From contig JBDKSW010000003.1 in NCBI GenBank assembly GCA_039698035.1, forward strand, positions 62,001 through 126,000: a DNA stretch of 64,000 nucleotides, read 5' to 3'. The translations under genes were made by a program, and so were the position numbers. The stretch is from JAJFUI01 sp039698035 (GTDB lineage Bacteria; Planctomycetota; Planctomycetia; Pirellulales; Thermoguttaceae). This document shows, in pieces, positions 1-8,723 of the stretch (its first letter is position 1; the number at the start of each line of letters is the position of its first letter). The notes beneath the pieces are model-generated. The model was not told where the DNA came from. It did no database searches and saw only the letters and a list, made by a program, of their open reading frames with translations.

Positions 1-883
1 CCGCCTTGGCGGCGTTTCCCTGCAGGAGATTGACCTCGGAGGGGCGGAAATATTCGTCGCGGACGGTGACATACTGTTGATAGTCGAGGCCGACGCGAGC
101 GAAGGCGCGCTGGCAGAACTCGCGGACCGAATGGGTCTCGCCGGTCGCGACGACGAAGTCATCCGGCTTGTCTTGCTGCAACATCAAGTGCATGGCCTGC
201 ACATAATCCTTGGCGAAGCCCCAGTCGCGGCGGGCTTCGAGGTTGCCGAGGGCCAATTCCTTTGCGGCGCCCGTCTTGATGCGGGCGACGAACGACGTGA
301 TTTTGCGTGTCACGAACTCGAACCCGCGGCGTGGCGACTCGTGGTTGAACAGGATTCCGGAGCAGACGAACAGATTGTAAGCCTCTCGGTAGTTTCGCGC
401 CAAATCGAAGCCGGTGACCTTGGAGATGCCGTAGGGCGAGCGTGGATGGAAGACGGTTTTTTCGGTTTGCGGCGTTTCGGCGACTTTGCCGAACATTTCG
501 CTCGACCCGGCGAAGTAGACGCGGCACTGGGGCACGCACTGTCGCACCGCTTCGAGGACATAGTGGGTGCCGTGGATGTTCGAGAGGAACGTCGAAAAGG
601 CGTCTTCAAACGAGTAGGAGACGAAGCTTTGTGCCGCCAGGTGGTAGAGTTCGTCCGGCTGGATCTGGCCGACACTGGTGTAGATGCTGGGGAAGCTTTC
701 GAGGCTTGCGGCGTGGAGGTGGATTTTGTCCAGGATGGGAGCCAACCGCGAAAAGCGGTGGGTCGGATCTTCGAGGGCCGAGCGTCGCACGAGCCCATGC
801 ACCTCGTAACCTTTTTCCAGCAACAACTCGGCCAGATAAGAACCGTCCTGTCCGGTGATGCCTGTAATGCACGCGCGTTTCAT
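1..883 (-). CDS. gmd: GDP-mannose 4,6-dehydratase (3' end cut by window edge)
   Basis: Converts GDP-mannose to GDP-4-keto-6-deoxymannose, the precursor of GDP-fucose, GDP-rhamnose and related sugars, in the cytoplasm. The 294 visible residues are an extended SDR fold: the nucleotide-binding motif GITGQDG at residues 8-14, a serine-rich SSEMFG stretch near 127-132 and the catalytic YxxxK (YGISK, 151-155), followed by NHESPRRG, typical of Gmd. Family members are about 340-370 residues, so roughly the last 50-70 lie outside the window. The ATG at 883 gives the conserved N-terminus (MKRACITGITGQDG). The gene starts 46 bp after the GT4 gene ends and is the last visible member of the surface-glycan locus. 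Family assignment is secure; which deoxyhexose is finally made cannot be told from here. Confidence 0.95.
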   Translation of the reverse strand, partial: MKRACITGITGQDGSYLAELLLEKGYEVHGLVRRSALEDPTHRFSRLAPILDKIHLHAASLESFPSIYTSVGQIQPDELYHLAAQSFVSYSFEDAFSTFLSNIHGTHYVLEAVRQCVPQCRVYFAGSSEMFGKVAETPQTEKTVFHPRSPYGISKVTGFDLARNYREAYNLFVCSGILFNHESPRRGFEFVTRKITSFVARIKTGAAKELALGNLEARRDWGFAKDYVQAMHLMLQQDKPDDFVVATGETHSVREFCQRAFARVGLDYQQYVTVRDEYFRPSEVNLLQGNAAKA

Positions 884-929
884 GTCTTTTCCTTTTGCTT
901 GGCGGGAAAGATTGGAAATTGTCGGATTG

Positions 930-2156
930 TCAGTCACGGCTTATTGCGGTGTTCCGAGAATGCGTCAGCGTTTCGATCAGCTGGCAATAATCGCGGCATT
1001 TTGCGTTCCAAGAGTTGTCATTGGCCTTGCGGCGTCCGGCTTCGCCCATGCGCTGGGCCAACGAGGGGTCGCTTAGCAGTTGGTCGATGCCGTCGGCGAT
1101 GCTTTGTTCGGAATAGCCGTCCACCAGGATACCGGTGACCCGATCGTCGACGGCATCGACTGCGCCGCCGGCGCGGCCGCCGACGACGGGCTTTCCCCAG
1201 GCTCCGGCCTCGAGGAAGACGATGCCGTAGCCTTCGGTATCGCCGTCGGGCATGGTGCGGTTCGCCATGACGAACACGTCGCAATGCTCGTACAACCAGG
1301 CGATCGACTCGTCGTCCAAATCGCGGAGCAAGAACGCGTGGTCGCGCAGATTCAATTGATCGACGAGTTGAACGCACTCGTCGTAGTTGTCGCAATGCCC
1401 GCCGCCGGCCATGACATACGCCACGTTGGGATGGCGCGCCAGGACGCGAGGCATGGCCCGGATGGTCATGTCCTGTCCCTTTCTCGGCATGAATCGGCCG
1501 ACGGTCAGGACGAGCCGTTTTCCGGCCAGGCGCGAGGCGATTTCGGCGGCGATGGGGCGACCTCGGCGGCTCTTGTTGAGATCGATGCCTGGGGTAATGA
1601 CGAAGATGCGTTGCTCAGGCACGCCACATGCGATCAATTGCGACTTGGTGAAGCCGCCGATGGTCAGCACGCGGTCGCAGCGTCGCAGGGCCCAGCGGGC
1701 GACCGCGTTGAAGAACCGCTGAAACGGCCGGAGGAAGCGGCGTTGTCCGACTTTTTCGGTCGTCAATTCTTCCGCGAGAATGGTCACGATGAGCCGGCGT
1801 CCGGTGAGACGCGCGACGGGCCAGCCGGCCAGGATGTCGGGGAAGAAGTTGCCGAGATGCAAGACCGAGACTCGGTGTCGCAACACGCGATAGAGGAGCA
1901 TCGGGAAAAGAGCGAGAACGCCCACCAGCTTTCGCGCCCTCGAATCGCATCCGAAGCAGGGCAGCAGGGAAGTGCGCACGATTGGGTACGGGGCGGCGGC
2001 GTCAAACTCGGCGGATCGTTCATGGGTCCTTGCGAGCACAAGCACGTCGGCGGGCGTGCATTGCGAAAGCAAATAGCGATAGTAGACGACGCTGCCGCCG
2101 ACCATCGGCGGAAAATAGCTCGAAACGAAGAGGCACCTTGGACGTTTTGGAGTCAT
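930..2156 (-). CDS. GT4-family glycosyltransferase
   Basis: A 408-residue retaining GT-B glycosyltransferase, expected to transfer a sugar from a nucleotide donor to a growing lipid-linked glycan at the cytoplasmic membrane face. It shows the N-terminal FVSSYFPPMVGGSVVYYRYL acceptor-side motif, LTVGRFMPRKGQD in the middle and the C-terminal E-x7-E donor motif (EGYGIVFLEAG). I chose the ATG at 2156 (MTPKRPRC) over an upstream in-frame start, because that start would overlap the preceding gene; this choice leaves a 7-bp gap and a shared transcript. Donor and acceptor sugars are not predictable. Presence of gmd just downstream makes a mannose or deoxyhexose donor plausible, but that is inference. 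Confidence 0.9.
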   Translation of the reverse strand: MTPKRPRCLFVSSYFPPMVGGSVVYYRYLLSQCTPADVLVLARTHERSAEFDAAAPYPIVRTSLLPCFGCDSRARKLVGVLALFPMLLYRVLRHRVSVLHLGNFFPDILAGWPVARLTGRRLIVTILAEELTTEKVGQRRFLRPFQRFFNAVARWALRRCDRVLTIGGFTKSQLIACGVPEQRIFVITPGIDLNKSRRGRPIAAEIASRLAGKRLVLTVGRFMPRKGQDMTIRAMPRVLARHPNVAYVMAGGGHCDNYDECVQLVDQLNLRDHAFLLRDLDDESIAWLYEHCDVFVMANRTMPDGDTEGYGIVFLEAGAWGKPVVGGRAGGAVDAVDDRVTGILVDGYSEQSIADGIDQLLSDPSLAQRMGEAGRRKANDNSWNAKCRDYCQLIETLTHSRNTAISRD

Positions 2157-2163
2157 GGGATCG

Positions 2164-3576
2164 TCAAACGGCGTGCCGCAGCATGAAGTCCACAAGGAAG
2201 CCGGCGTCCTTGTCCAAATAGTAGTTATCCTCGAACCAACGTCGTGCCGCGCGGCTCAACTGGGCCAGGCGTTCGTTATCGAGACGGCCCACGGCAACCT
2301 CGTCGCGCCAGGCCACTTTTGGCGTTGGGATCGTTTCCATCTCGTAGCCGCGGCCGAGGTAGGGACGCGACTCGACGATGACGACCGGCACGTCGCGCAA
2401 CATGGCGTAGTACAACAGGGTGCTCGGAGCGGAGATGACCAGGGCGGCGCGGTCGATGAGTTCGCGGTTTCGATCGATGGCCTCGACGCGCGACACGGCG
2501 TGGGTCAGTTCGGGATGGGCGTCGAACCAGGCCCGATCCAATTCCTTGCCCAGGTCGTGACTCTTGAAGACGACAGGAAGCCCGGCGGCGGCAGCAGCCT
2601 GGAACAGTTTTTCGTTGAACCGGTCGTAGTCGCCGTCGGCTTCCTCGGTGGTCGGCGCGGTTCCGAGCAATAGCGCATAACGTTCCGGGAGCGGCAGCGG
2701 TTCCTGTCCGCCCGGCTCTGGCAGGCTCAAGATACAGCCGTCCTCGAGCCGGGGGCCGGATTGGTTGAAGACGGCCGCATATTCGGATTTTTCCCGTGCG
2801 CTCTTGCAGAACAGCACGTCGGTGTTGATCGCCAGGTGTTCGATGTTGCGCGACGTGGTTTGCGTGCGGATTCCGTAGGTCGCGACGCCGTACGTCTTCA
2901 TGCGTTCGACGATCGACCGCGACATGGCCGCGGAGGGGAGCAGGCTGAAGACGGCTTGGGGCGCACCGTGGTCGGCGACGATGCGGTTGGCCATCGCACG
3001 ATGAAGATAATACTGCCACATCGACGAGATCGCGGCAACGAAGAGGCTGCGTTGTTTTCGGTCGCACGTGACGAAGTGGCGCGCGTTGCCGACCAGCCGG
3101 CCGAGCCATCGTCCCAGCGCGCCGAGATAATCGCAACGATGCAGAAGGGCGAAGGGCGACAACAGGAGGTCGTTGGCGGACGGGTCCTGATCGAAAAACA
3201 TATGGATGACCCGCAGGGCGACGCCTTTGGCGCGGCAGGCCTCGACGACGGCTCGCTCTTCCGACGCATACTTGGGCCCGCCGACGGTAATTAGCAAGAG
3301 ATACGGTTGCCGGGTCGGAGACGAGCGGCTTGTGTGGGGCCGCGGCGTGGGGCGCAGAACGCCGGCCAGGGCTCTTGTCATGTTGCCCGCGACGGCACGG
3401 AAGCCGCGAAGCAGGTCGTGGAAGAACGTGGGCTGCATCCGGTCGTGAAAGATGCGTGAGCCGTCGAGGTCGTGGATCGTCAAGAAGGCGACGGGATTCC
3501 AGCGAATGACGTTCCAATATTTGCGAGCCTTGGCCGTTGCGGCATCCAAGGTTTCGTGGTGGACGACAGGAGTCAT
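2164..3576 (-). CDS. Unrecognised glycan-locus protein, possibly GT-B glycosyltransferase
   Basis: A 470-residue soluble protein that I cannot place in a family with confidence. After a polar N-terminus it has a hydrophobic beta-strand LLLITVGGPKYASEERA near residue 105. Its C-terminal half contains ALVISAPSTLLYYAMLRDVP followed by VVIVESR. This resembles the donor-binding half of GT-B enzymes such as polysialyltransferase-like or CDP-glycerol-transferase-like proteins. It has no obvious signal peptide or membrane helix. The start (MTPVVHH) overlaps the flippase stop by 4 bp (ATGA), and the stop lies 7 bp before the GT4 gene, so it is translationally embedded in the glycan operon. A role in attaching or modifying a sugar, perhaps the nonulosonate made by this locus, is inferred from context only. 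Confidence 0.6.
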   Translation of the reverse strand: MTPVVHHETLDAATAKARKYWNVIRWNPVAFLTIHDLDGSRIFHDRMQPTFFHDLLRGFRAVAGNMTRALAGVLRPTPRPHTSRSSPTRQPYLLLITVGGPKYASEERAVVEACRAKGVALRVIHMFFDQDPSANDLLLSPFALLHRCDYLGALGRWLGRLVGNARHFVTCDRKQRSLFVAAISSMWQYYLHRAMANRIVADHGAPQAVFSLLPSAAMSRSIVERMKTYGVATYGIRTQTTSRNIEHLAINTDVLFCKSAREKSEYAAVFNQSGPRLEDGCILSLPEPGGQEPLPLPERYALLLGTAPTTEEADGDYDRFNEKLFQAAAAAGLPVVFKSHDLGKELDRAWFDAHPELTHAVSRVEAIDRNRELIDRAALVISAPSTLLYYAMLRDVPVVIVESRPYLGRGYEMETIPTPKVAWRDEVAVGRLDNERLAQLSRAARRWFEDNYYLDKDAGFLVDFMLRHAV

Positions 3577-4952
3577 GCGCGTTCTGTTTGTATCACACGG
3601 CGACGGTGATGTACGACGAGGGCGTAGCAGGCGACGACATAGACCAACCGGCCGATGGCCATGGCCTGGGGGAAGGCGATCAGCGAAACGCCGCCGGAGA
3701 TCAGCCACCGGAGACTGCCGAAATAGCTGCCGATGCCGAGGAGGATGGCCACGAGGTACAAGTCTTGGCGTCGGATGACATTGAAGATGAGGCCGACGGG
3801 GGTGAGGCTTGTGAGCAGGGGAATCAAGAGACTCCATTGCACGGCCGGCACGGCCCCGAGATATTTCGGTCCCACGATAGCGACGACGGGCCCAACCAGC
3901 ACCCAGGACAGAATACAGATCGGAATCATCGCCGCGAAGGTCATGGCCGTTGGCTTCGTCGCGACGCGGAGCAGGTCGTGCACGTTGCCGGTGCGACCGT
4001 ATTGCTCGGCCAACCGCGGGTAAAGCACGGCCCCGACGGCCAGCGGCAGGATCTCTAGGGCGTTGACCGCCGTAATGGCGACGTAATACAGCCCCATCCC
4101 CTCGGTTCCCATGTACCAAAGCACCAAATTCGAGTTGAGTGGCGTCCACACCGAAAGGATTTGGTTGACCACGAAGATCGGCGCGCCGATCGCGAGGAGG
4201 TGCTTGAAGTGGTGGAACTTCCAACTCGGCCCGACGCGGACTGGCCGCCAATAGTGCAGTAGAGCGGTGCCGACCAGACCGGCCAGGATGACACGAAAGC
4301 ACATGCCATAGAAATTGAGAAGGGCCACGAGCCCGAGCAGCAGGAACGCGACGGTGTTTTCCACGACGGTCGCCAGCGCCAGGCGAGCGAAGTCGTTCGA
4401 GGTTCGGTAGGTGTACTGAAGATACCAGGTTTTGTAAAACAGGAGGAACGCCAGGATGGCGTTGGTTGCCCAACCGGCAGCGGGCCACCATTGGCCAAGG
4501 ACCAGTTGCCACGCCGCCACGCCGAGCAGGGCAAGGCCCGAGACGCCGCCGAGGAGCAGCGCCCACGCTTGGGCGACGGAGGCCAACTCGCGGACGCGAT
4601 GGTGATCGCCTTTGCCGACGAAGAAGGGCAACTCGCGATTCATGCCGTTGAGGACGCCGATCTGCAGGAACGGCAAGTACTGCTGGATCAGCCCGATTCC
4701 GGTGAACAATCCCAACGTCTTGGGCGCGACGAGGCGCATCATGAGGATGCCGCCCACCATGCTCAGCAAGGCGCTGATCATGTTGCCGGTGGCCATCGAG
4801 CCGACGAGGAAACGCATCGACCGTTTTGGGGTGGCGGGCGCGGCGGGCTCGGGCAGCTTTGGCAATTCCAGCGGCAACAGACCGGCCGCTTCCTCGGCAG
4901 CCGCGGCGGCCAATGGCTCGCTCATGCCATCCATGTTCTTTGCAACACTCAT
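3573..4952 (-). CDS. Polysaccharide flippase (Wzx/MATE-like)
   Basis: A 459-residue polytopic membrane protein of the oligosaccharide flippase superfamily, expected to move lipid-linked repeat units across the cytoplasmic membrane. About 40 Ala/Pro-rich residues precede the first helix (SMRFLVGSMATGNMISALLS). Roughly a dozen hydrophobic segments follow, with the characteristic early GLFTGIGLIQQYLPFLQIG stretch of Wzx-type proteins. The chosen ATG at 4952 (MSVAKNMDG) overlaps the stop of the upstream asparagine-synthase-like gene as ATGA, and its own stop overlaps the next start as ATGA, so all three are probably translationally coupled. The further upstream start at 5003 would intrude into the preceding gene. 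Substrate specificity is unknown. Confidence 0.88.
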   Translation of the reverse strand: MSVAKNMDGMSEPLAAAAAEEAAGLLPLELPKLPEPAAPATPKRSMRFLVGSMATGNMISALLSMVGGILMMRLVAPKTLGLFTGIGLIQQYLPFLQIGVLNGMNRELPFFVGKGDHHRVRELASVAQAWALLLGGVSGLALLGVAAWQLVLGQWWPAAGWATNAILAFLLFYKTWYLQYTYRTSNDFARLALATVVENTVAFLLLGLVALLNFYGMCFRVILAGLVGTALLHYWRPVRVGPSWKFHHFKHLLAIGAPIFVVNQILSVWTPLNSNLVLWYMGTEGMGLYYVAITAVNALEILPLAVGAVLYPRLAEQYGRTGNVHDLLRVATKPTAMTFAAMIPICILSWVLVGPVVAIVGPKYLGAVPAVQWSLLIPLLTSLTPVGLIFNVIRRQDLYLVAILLGIGSYFGSLRWLISGGVSLIAFPQAMAIGRLVYVVACYALVVHHRRRVIQTERA

Positions 4953-6844
4953 TGCGCCGCAGCCGCCTCGCGCACTTTGCGAATTCCGTAGAGCAGCTTC
5001 CAATAGCGTGCGAGCGAATACAAATCGCCCTGGTACGCCTGGGGATCGAAGAGCCGCAGCCCTTGGCGTTCCTGCTCCTCGTCGACCAACGCGCGGAAGA
5101 CGGGCATTTCGTCGGCGACCGTCTTGGCTTTCGCGGTCTTGGGGTCTGCGAATCGTTTGCGTTGTTCGCGTTGTACGTCCTTGCTGAGACGCCGGATGAG
5201 ATGTCCGACGCGGGTTCGCCGAAGTCCCTCGAACGCCAGGCGGCCAGCGCGGCTTTGCTGGAGCAAGAAGGCGGTGCGATCGAGGAACTGGGCCGCCCTG
5301 GGTTGCCGCAGCTCCATGGTTTTTCGATGGAGCACCATGGCGCGGCAGTGGCTATGGAACGGAACGTCCAGAATCGGCGGGAACAGTTCCTGCATGATCC
5401 GGAGCGAGAAACGGTCGTTCTTTCGCCACGCGGCCGGAATTTCCAAGGCCATTTCGTGGAGATCGCGGTCGTTCAGCATGGGCAGCGAGGCAGTCTCCTC
5501 GTTGATGATGATGCCCCAGGCCGACAAGGTGGCGACGATCCAGTGATCCAACACCACCGGGAAACTGTCTCGGGGAAACGCGCCGTCGCGGGGGTGAATG
5601 TTGTACCGGTCGAAATGGCCCTCCATCTTCCCCAGCAGGCGACGATACAGCTCGTCGTAGGAGATGCGCATGGCAGGCCGCACCCCGTGGTTGATGCCCG
5701 ACAGGAAGTAATCCATGTACAGGTCGAGCGAAAACTGGGCGGGCGCAAAGCGTTTTTGCCAGTCGAGCGACACGTCGATGCTGCCCAGGTTGCGGATGAT
5801 TTCGCCGTACATTCCGGTCAGCGTCAGCATCGATGCGCCGAACGGGCCAGTTTCGAAGCCTTCAAAGAAGCCGCGACCGAGGCCGCGCCCCATCATGAAG
5901 CCATGTTTCAGGAAGCGGTCCTCGTGGCAGTCTTCCGACTCGACCTGCTTTGTCGTCCACTCGATCTCGCGGATCTTCAGGCCGAACTTATCGGCGTATG
6001 CATGCGCGATCGCGATGTCGTCGAGCGACTGCGACCCGACGCCGTGGACCAAGGTGGGCTTGATTCCGGCGGCGAGGATGGCGGCCATGATCAAGCGGTT
6101 GTCCATGCCGCCGGTCGCCATGACGGCCACATCGTCGCCAAAGATGCTGCGCAAGGCCTCGGCCTTTGGCCGCAAGTGGTCTGCGAAGCGTGCGGCCATG
6201 CGATCGATTTGGAGGTCGGCGGGATCGGTGATGGCCCTCTGATAGGGCCGATCGGTCAGCCGCATCGTCTTCGTGCGGCAGTCGATCGAGACGTGTTCCG
6301 TTCCGCGGAGGGTCAGAATGTCGCGGAAGAACGTTTCGTTTCCGAGGGTGGCGTTCAGGAACGTGTCTTCGAGCAACGTGAACTCATTGACCGAGAGGTC
6401 GCCGTTTTTTCGGCACACGGCCTCGGCCACCCCGGCCAACGAGTTACCGAGGATCCAATGGGAGGCGCCGTGGTGATAGAACGTGAAGAGGCCCTCGTAC
6501 TTGTCGCCGAAAACGGTGATCGACGGGCCTTTTTTGATCGCCACGAGATAGGCGCCCATGGCTGCGCTGCGTGCCGTCTCGACGTCGCCGTCGAAGTCGT
6601 CGTAGAGGCGTTGGAGCGCTTTCTGGGCGAACAGGCCCTTGTAGACCAACGTGCCCGTGCAAGCGACCGCATCGCCGTTTGGCAATTTGAGGAAGTTGGC
6701 GACGGGGCGGCGTCTTTTGCGGTGGACGGCCAGGAAGACGCCATCCAGCTCGACGGCGTCGCAGTCGGTGAACCCGGCCCGCTTCTCGCGCGTCAAGACG
6801 CGGAGGTGCATTTCGCGGTCATTGGTCAGGGTCAATCGGCCCAT
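4949..6844 (-). CDS. Asparagine-synthase-like ATP-dependent ligase lacking the N-terminal glutaminase Cys
   Basis: A 631-residue protein whose central and C-terminal parts match the asparagine synthase AMP-forming domain. The PP-loop reads ATGGMDNRL instead of the canonical SGGLDSS, and the segment SQSLDDIAIAHAYADKFGL is typical of the family. The N-terminal half resembles the Ntn glutaminase fold (GAYLVAIKKG, FGDKYEGLFTFYHHG, ILGNSLAGVAEAV), but the protein starts MGRLTLT and therefore has no Cys2 nucleophile. It is unlikely to hydrolyse glutamine by the usual mechanism and may use free ammonia or another amine donor, or ligate a different substrate. Such proteins recur in exopolysaccharide loci, where carboxyl-group amidation of sugars is one possibility. 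It starts 1 bp after the HAD gene and overlaps the flippase by 4 bp. Confidence 0.82.
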   Translation of the reverse strand: MGRLTLTNDREMHLRVLTREKRAGFTDCDAVELDGVFLAVHRKRRRPVANFLKLPNGDAVACTGTLVYKGLFAQKALQRLYDDFDGDVETARSAAMGAYLVAIKKGPSITVFGDKYEGLFTFYHHGASHWILGNSLAGVAEAVCRKNGDLSVNEFTLLEDTFLNATLGNETFFRDILTLRGTEHVSIDCRTKTMRLTDRPYQRAITDPADLQIDRMAARFADHLRPKAEALRSIFGDDVAVMATGGMDNRLIMAAILAAGIKPTLVHGVGSQSLDDIAIAHAYADKFGLKIREIEWTTKQVESEDCHEDRFLKHGFMMGRGLGRGFFEGFETGPFGASMLTLTGMYGEIIRNLGSIDVSLDWQKRFAPAQFSLDLYMDYFLSGINHGVRPAMRISYDELYRRLLGKMEGHFDRYNIHPRDGAFPRDSFPVVLDHWIVATLSAWGIIINEETASLPMLNDRDLHEMALEIPAAWRKNDRFSLRIMQELFPPILDVPFHSHCRAMVLHRKTMELRQPRAAQFLDRTAFLLQQSRAGRLAFEGLRRTRVGHLIRRLSKDVQREQRKRFADPKTAKAKTVADEMPVFRALVDEEQERQGLRLFDPQAYQGDLYSLARYWKLLYGIRKVREAAAAQ

Positions 6845-6845
6845 G

Positions 6846-7535
6846 TCATGCGCTCCGGTTCTGCCGGCAACGGTCGTCGGCGTCGAAGAGGTCGAGCAAC
6901 TGGCGGAATTGGGCGATGTGGCGGTCCGCCGTCACACCGGGCTCGTGGTTGAAGGCCACGGCGGTCAGCCCGCAACGCATGGCCCCATCCAATTCATCGA
7001 CGTCGTGGCCGACAAAAATGGTTTCGGACGCGGAGGTTTCCAACTGACCGAGGGCGGCGGCAAAGGCCTCGGGCTGAGGTTTCACACAGCCGATATCGAC
7101 GCTGGTGACGACGGCGTCGAGGTGCCGCTCGATGCCCAGGTCGGCCAGCCGCCGTCGGACGACCGGCTCGTGACTTTCCGAGTCGGAGAGGACGGCCAGC
7201 TTGACGCCCCGCTCCTTCAATTGGCGCAGCGTTTCTGCGACGCCGTCGAACAAGACGCGTTTTTCGACGGTTGCCGCCTTTCGGTGAGCGAACGCGATGG
7301 CCGCCTCGACCTTCGAGGGCGACAGACCGAGATCGGCCATGAACTCGGCGAAGGCCTCCCAGTAGGGACGCCGGCCGAGATAGACGTCGACCAGTTTGGC
7401 TTCCCAACGTCGGCAAAACGTCGGGTAGTCGATTGGAACGTTCTCGGTCTGCAGATATTCGGTGATTCCGCGGCGCCAGGGCGTGGCGTCGAAGAAGATG
7501 TCACCCATGTCGAAGATGATGGCGCGATAAGGCAT
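6846..7535 (-). CDS. HAD-superfamily hydrolase (subfamily IA)
   Basis: A 229-residue cytoplasmic phosphatase-type protein. Motif I is IIFDMGDIFFD, the DxG variant of DxD seen in some subfamily IA members. Motif II is VLSDSE, motif III provides the lysine in GCVKPQPEAF, and motif IV is FVGHDVDELDGA. The helical cap between motifs I and II is the usual C1 size. Its position between the NeuB-like synthase (48 bp upstream) and the ligase (1 bp downstream) suggests a role in nonulosonate synthesis, for example dephosphorylating a 9-phosphate intermediate as NANP-type enzymes do. That role is inference. The substrate cannot be deduced from sequence alone. Confidence 0.87.
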   Translation of the reverse strand: MPYRAIIFDMGDIFFDATPWRRGITEYLQTENVPIDYPTFCRRWEAKLVDVYLGRRPYWEAFAEFMADLGLSPSKVEAAIAFAHRKAATVEKRVLFDGVAETLRQLKERGVKLAVLSDSESHEPVVRRRLADLGIERHLDAVVTSVDIGCVKPQPEAFAAALGQLETSASETIFVGHDVDELDGAMRCGLTAVAFNHEPGVTADRHIAQFRQLLDLFDADDRCRQNRSA

Positions 7536-7583
7536 ATCCGAGTTGCGCTCCGATCGGGAGCGGGCGAGGGAAGGAGCGATTGC

Positions 7584-8666
7584 CTACTCAAAATCCTCCG
7601 GCGTCAGCAGCACGTCTTCCGGCACATCCCGCCGGGCTTTCTTGCCGAGAAGCTTATCCCGCTCGCGCCAGGGGAGTCCCGTGCCGGGACTCTTGAGGCA
7701 AAGCATGGCTTCTGTCACAACGGCGCCTTGCGGAATGCGCTGTTTCGAGACGAGCGAGCGGCAGAGCTTGGCCTTGGCGCTGACGATCGACTTGGGCACG
7801 AGCTTCTCGCCGGTTCCGAGCGCCATTTCTATGTTCCGAATGTCGCGTACGACGCGGCGCATGCCGTCCGGTTCGAGGCTGCAGGCATGGTCGGTTCCTT
7901 TCAGGTGCCGGCCGAGCGTCACGTGCTTCTCGACGGCGACCGCGCCCAAGGCGGCCGCGACGACGGGCACCATGATGCCAATGGTGTGGTCGCTCATGCC
8001 GGTCAGCACGTCGAACTCGCGTCGCAGGGTGTGCATCACACGAATGTTGACGTCTTCGTACGGAGTGGGATAACTGCTGGTGCATTGCAGCAACACGATC
8101 TTGTTGTGATGCCGCCGGATGGTGTCGATCGCCTCCTTGATGACTTCCAACGAGTCCATTCCGCAAGAGAGAATCACCGGCTTGCCGGTTCTGGCGACGC
8201 AATCCAGCAGCGGCAGATTCGTCAAGTCGCGGCTGGCGATCTTATAGAGCGTGACGCCAATTCCTTCCAGGTCGGCGACGCTTTGCTGGTCGCAGGCCGT
8301 GGCGAAGAAGATGACGTCTTTTTGCTCGGCGTAGGTTTTCAGCTCGCCGTACTGGCTGGGCGAGAGTTCCAGAAACTCGCGGTGTTTGCCGTAGGTTTCG
8401 CCGAAGCTCTGCGGGCCGACGTACGGCTGATCGTACATGGCCTTGGTCATTTCGCTGGGGATGTGCCGTTTGCAGAACTTGGCGGCGTCGGCCTTATGGA
8501 AGGCGATGTTGTCGATCAGCTCGCGTGCGATGGCCACGTCGCCGTTATGGTTTTGCCCGACCTCGGCGATGATGAAGCACGGCTGATCGTCGCCGATCCA
8601 TCGGTTGGGGGCGACCTGGATGCTTGGCAGCGGCTTAAACCGTTCGTTTTTTGGCGATAGCTTCAT
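7584..8666 (-). CDS. neuB: NeuB-family nonulosonate (sialic-acid-like) synthase
   Basis: A 360-residue enzyme condensing phosphoenolpyruvate with a six-carbon N-acyl amino sugar (or its phosphate) to give a nine-carbon nonulosonate. The N-terminal TIM barrel carries the family signatures FIIAEVGQNHNGD, DAAKFCKRHI, ILSCGMDSLEVIKEAI, LLQCTSSYPTPYEDVNI and GMSDHTIGI, with EKHVTLGRHLKGTDHACSLE near its end. The last 75 residues form the antifreeze-like SAF domain that closes the active site in NeuB. The ATG at 8666 is supported by alignment but has no clear Shine-Dalgarno sequence; the upstream DNA is a heptameric repeat instead. Whether it makes N-acetylneuraminate, legionaminate, pseudaminate, KDN or their 9-phosphates is undetermined; the neighbouring HAD gene keeps the phosphate route open. 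Confidence 0.93.
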   Translation of the reverse strand: MKLSPKNERFKPLPSIQVAPNRWIGDDQPCFIIAEVGQNHNGDVAIARELIDNIAFHKADAAKFCKRHIPSEMTKAMYDQPYVGPQSFGETYGKHREFLELSPSQYGELKTYAEQKDVIFFATACDQQSVADLEGIGVTLYKIASRDLTNLPLLDCVARTGKPVILSCGMDSLEVIKEAIDTIRRHHNKIVLLQCTSSYPTPYEDVNIRVMHTLRREFDVLTGMSDHTIGIMVPVVAAALGAVAVEKHVTLGRHLKGTDHACSLEPDGMRRVVRDIRNIEMALGTGEKLVPKSIVSAKAKLCRSLVSKQRIPQGAVVTEAMLCLKSPGTGLPWRERDKLLGKKARRDVPEDVLLTPEDFE

Positions 8667-8668
8667 GA

Positions 8669-8701
8669 CTTGGGTCTTGGGTTTTGGTTCCTGGGTCTTG
8701 G
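8669..8701. repeat. Degenerate heptameric tandem repeat between neuB and the cytidylyltransferase gene
   Basis: On the plus strand the 33 bp read as CTTGG followed by four heptads: GTCTTGG, GTTTTGG, TTCCTGG, GTCTTGG. On the coding (minus) strand this is about 4.7 copies of a CCARRAC-like unit ending two bases before the neuB start codon. The complement of its core, AAGACCC, recurs at 8726-8732 over the stop codon of the upstream gene, so a weak stem could form. The repeat resembles the short tandemly repeated sequences found between genes in other bacteria. No function is shown. Confidence 0.7.
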
Positions 8702-8723
8702 TGGCAAGGGCATGCGATGCGAT

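Noticed and set aside
77..2186. Long plus-strand frames over gmd and the GT4 gene
   Set aside because: Both lie opposite well-recognised minus-strand genes and encode low-complexity acidic sequence.
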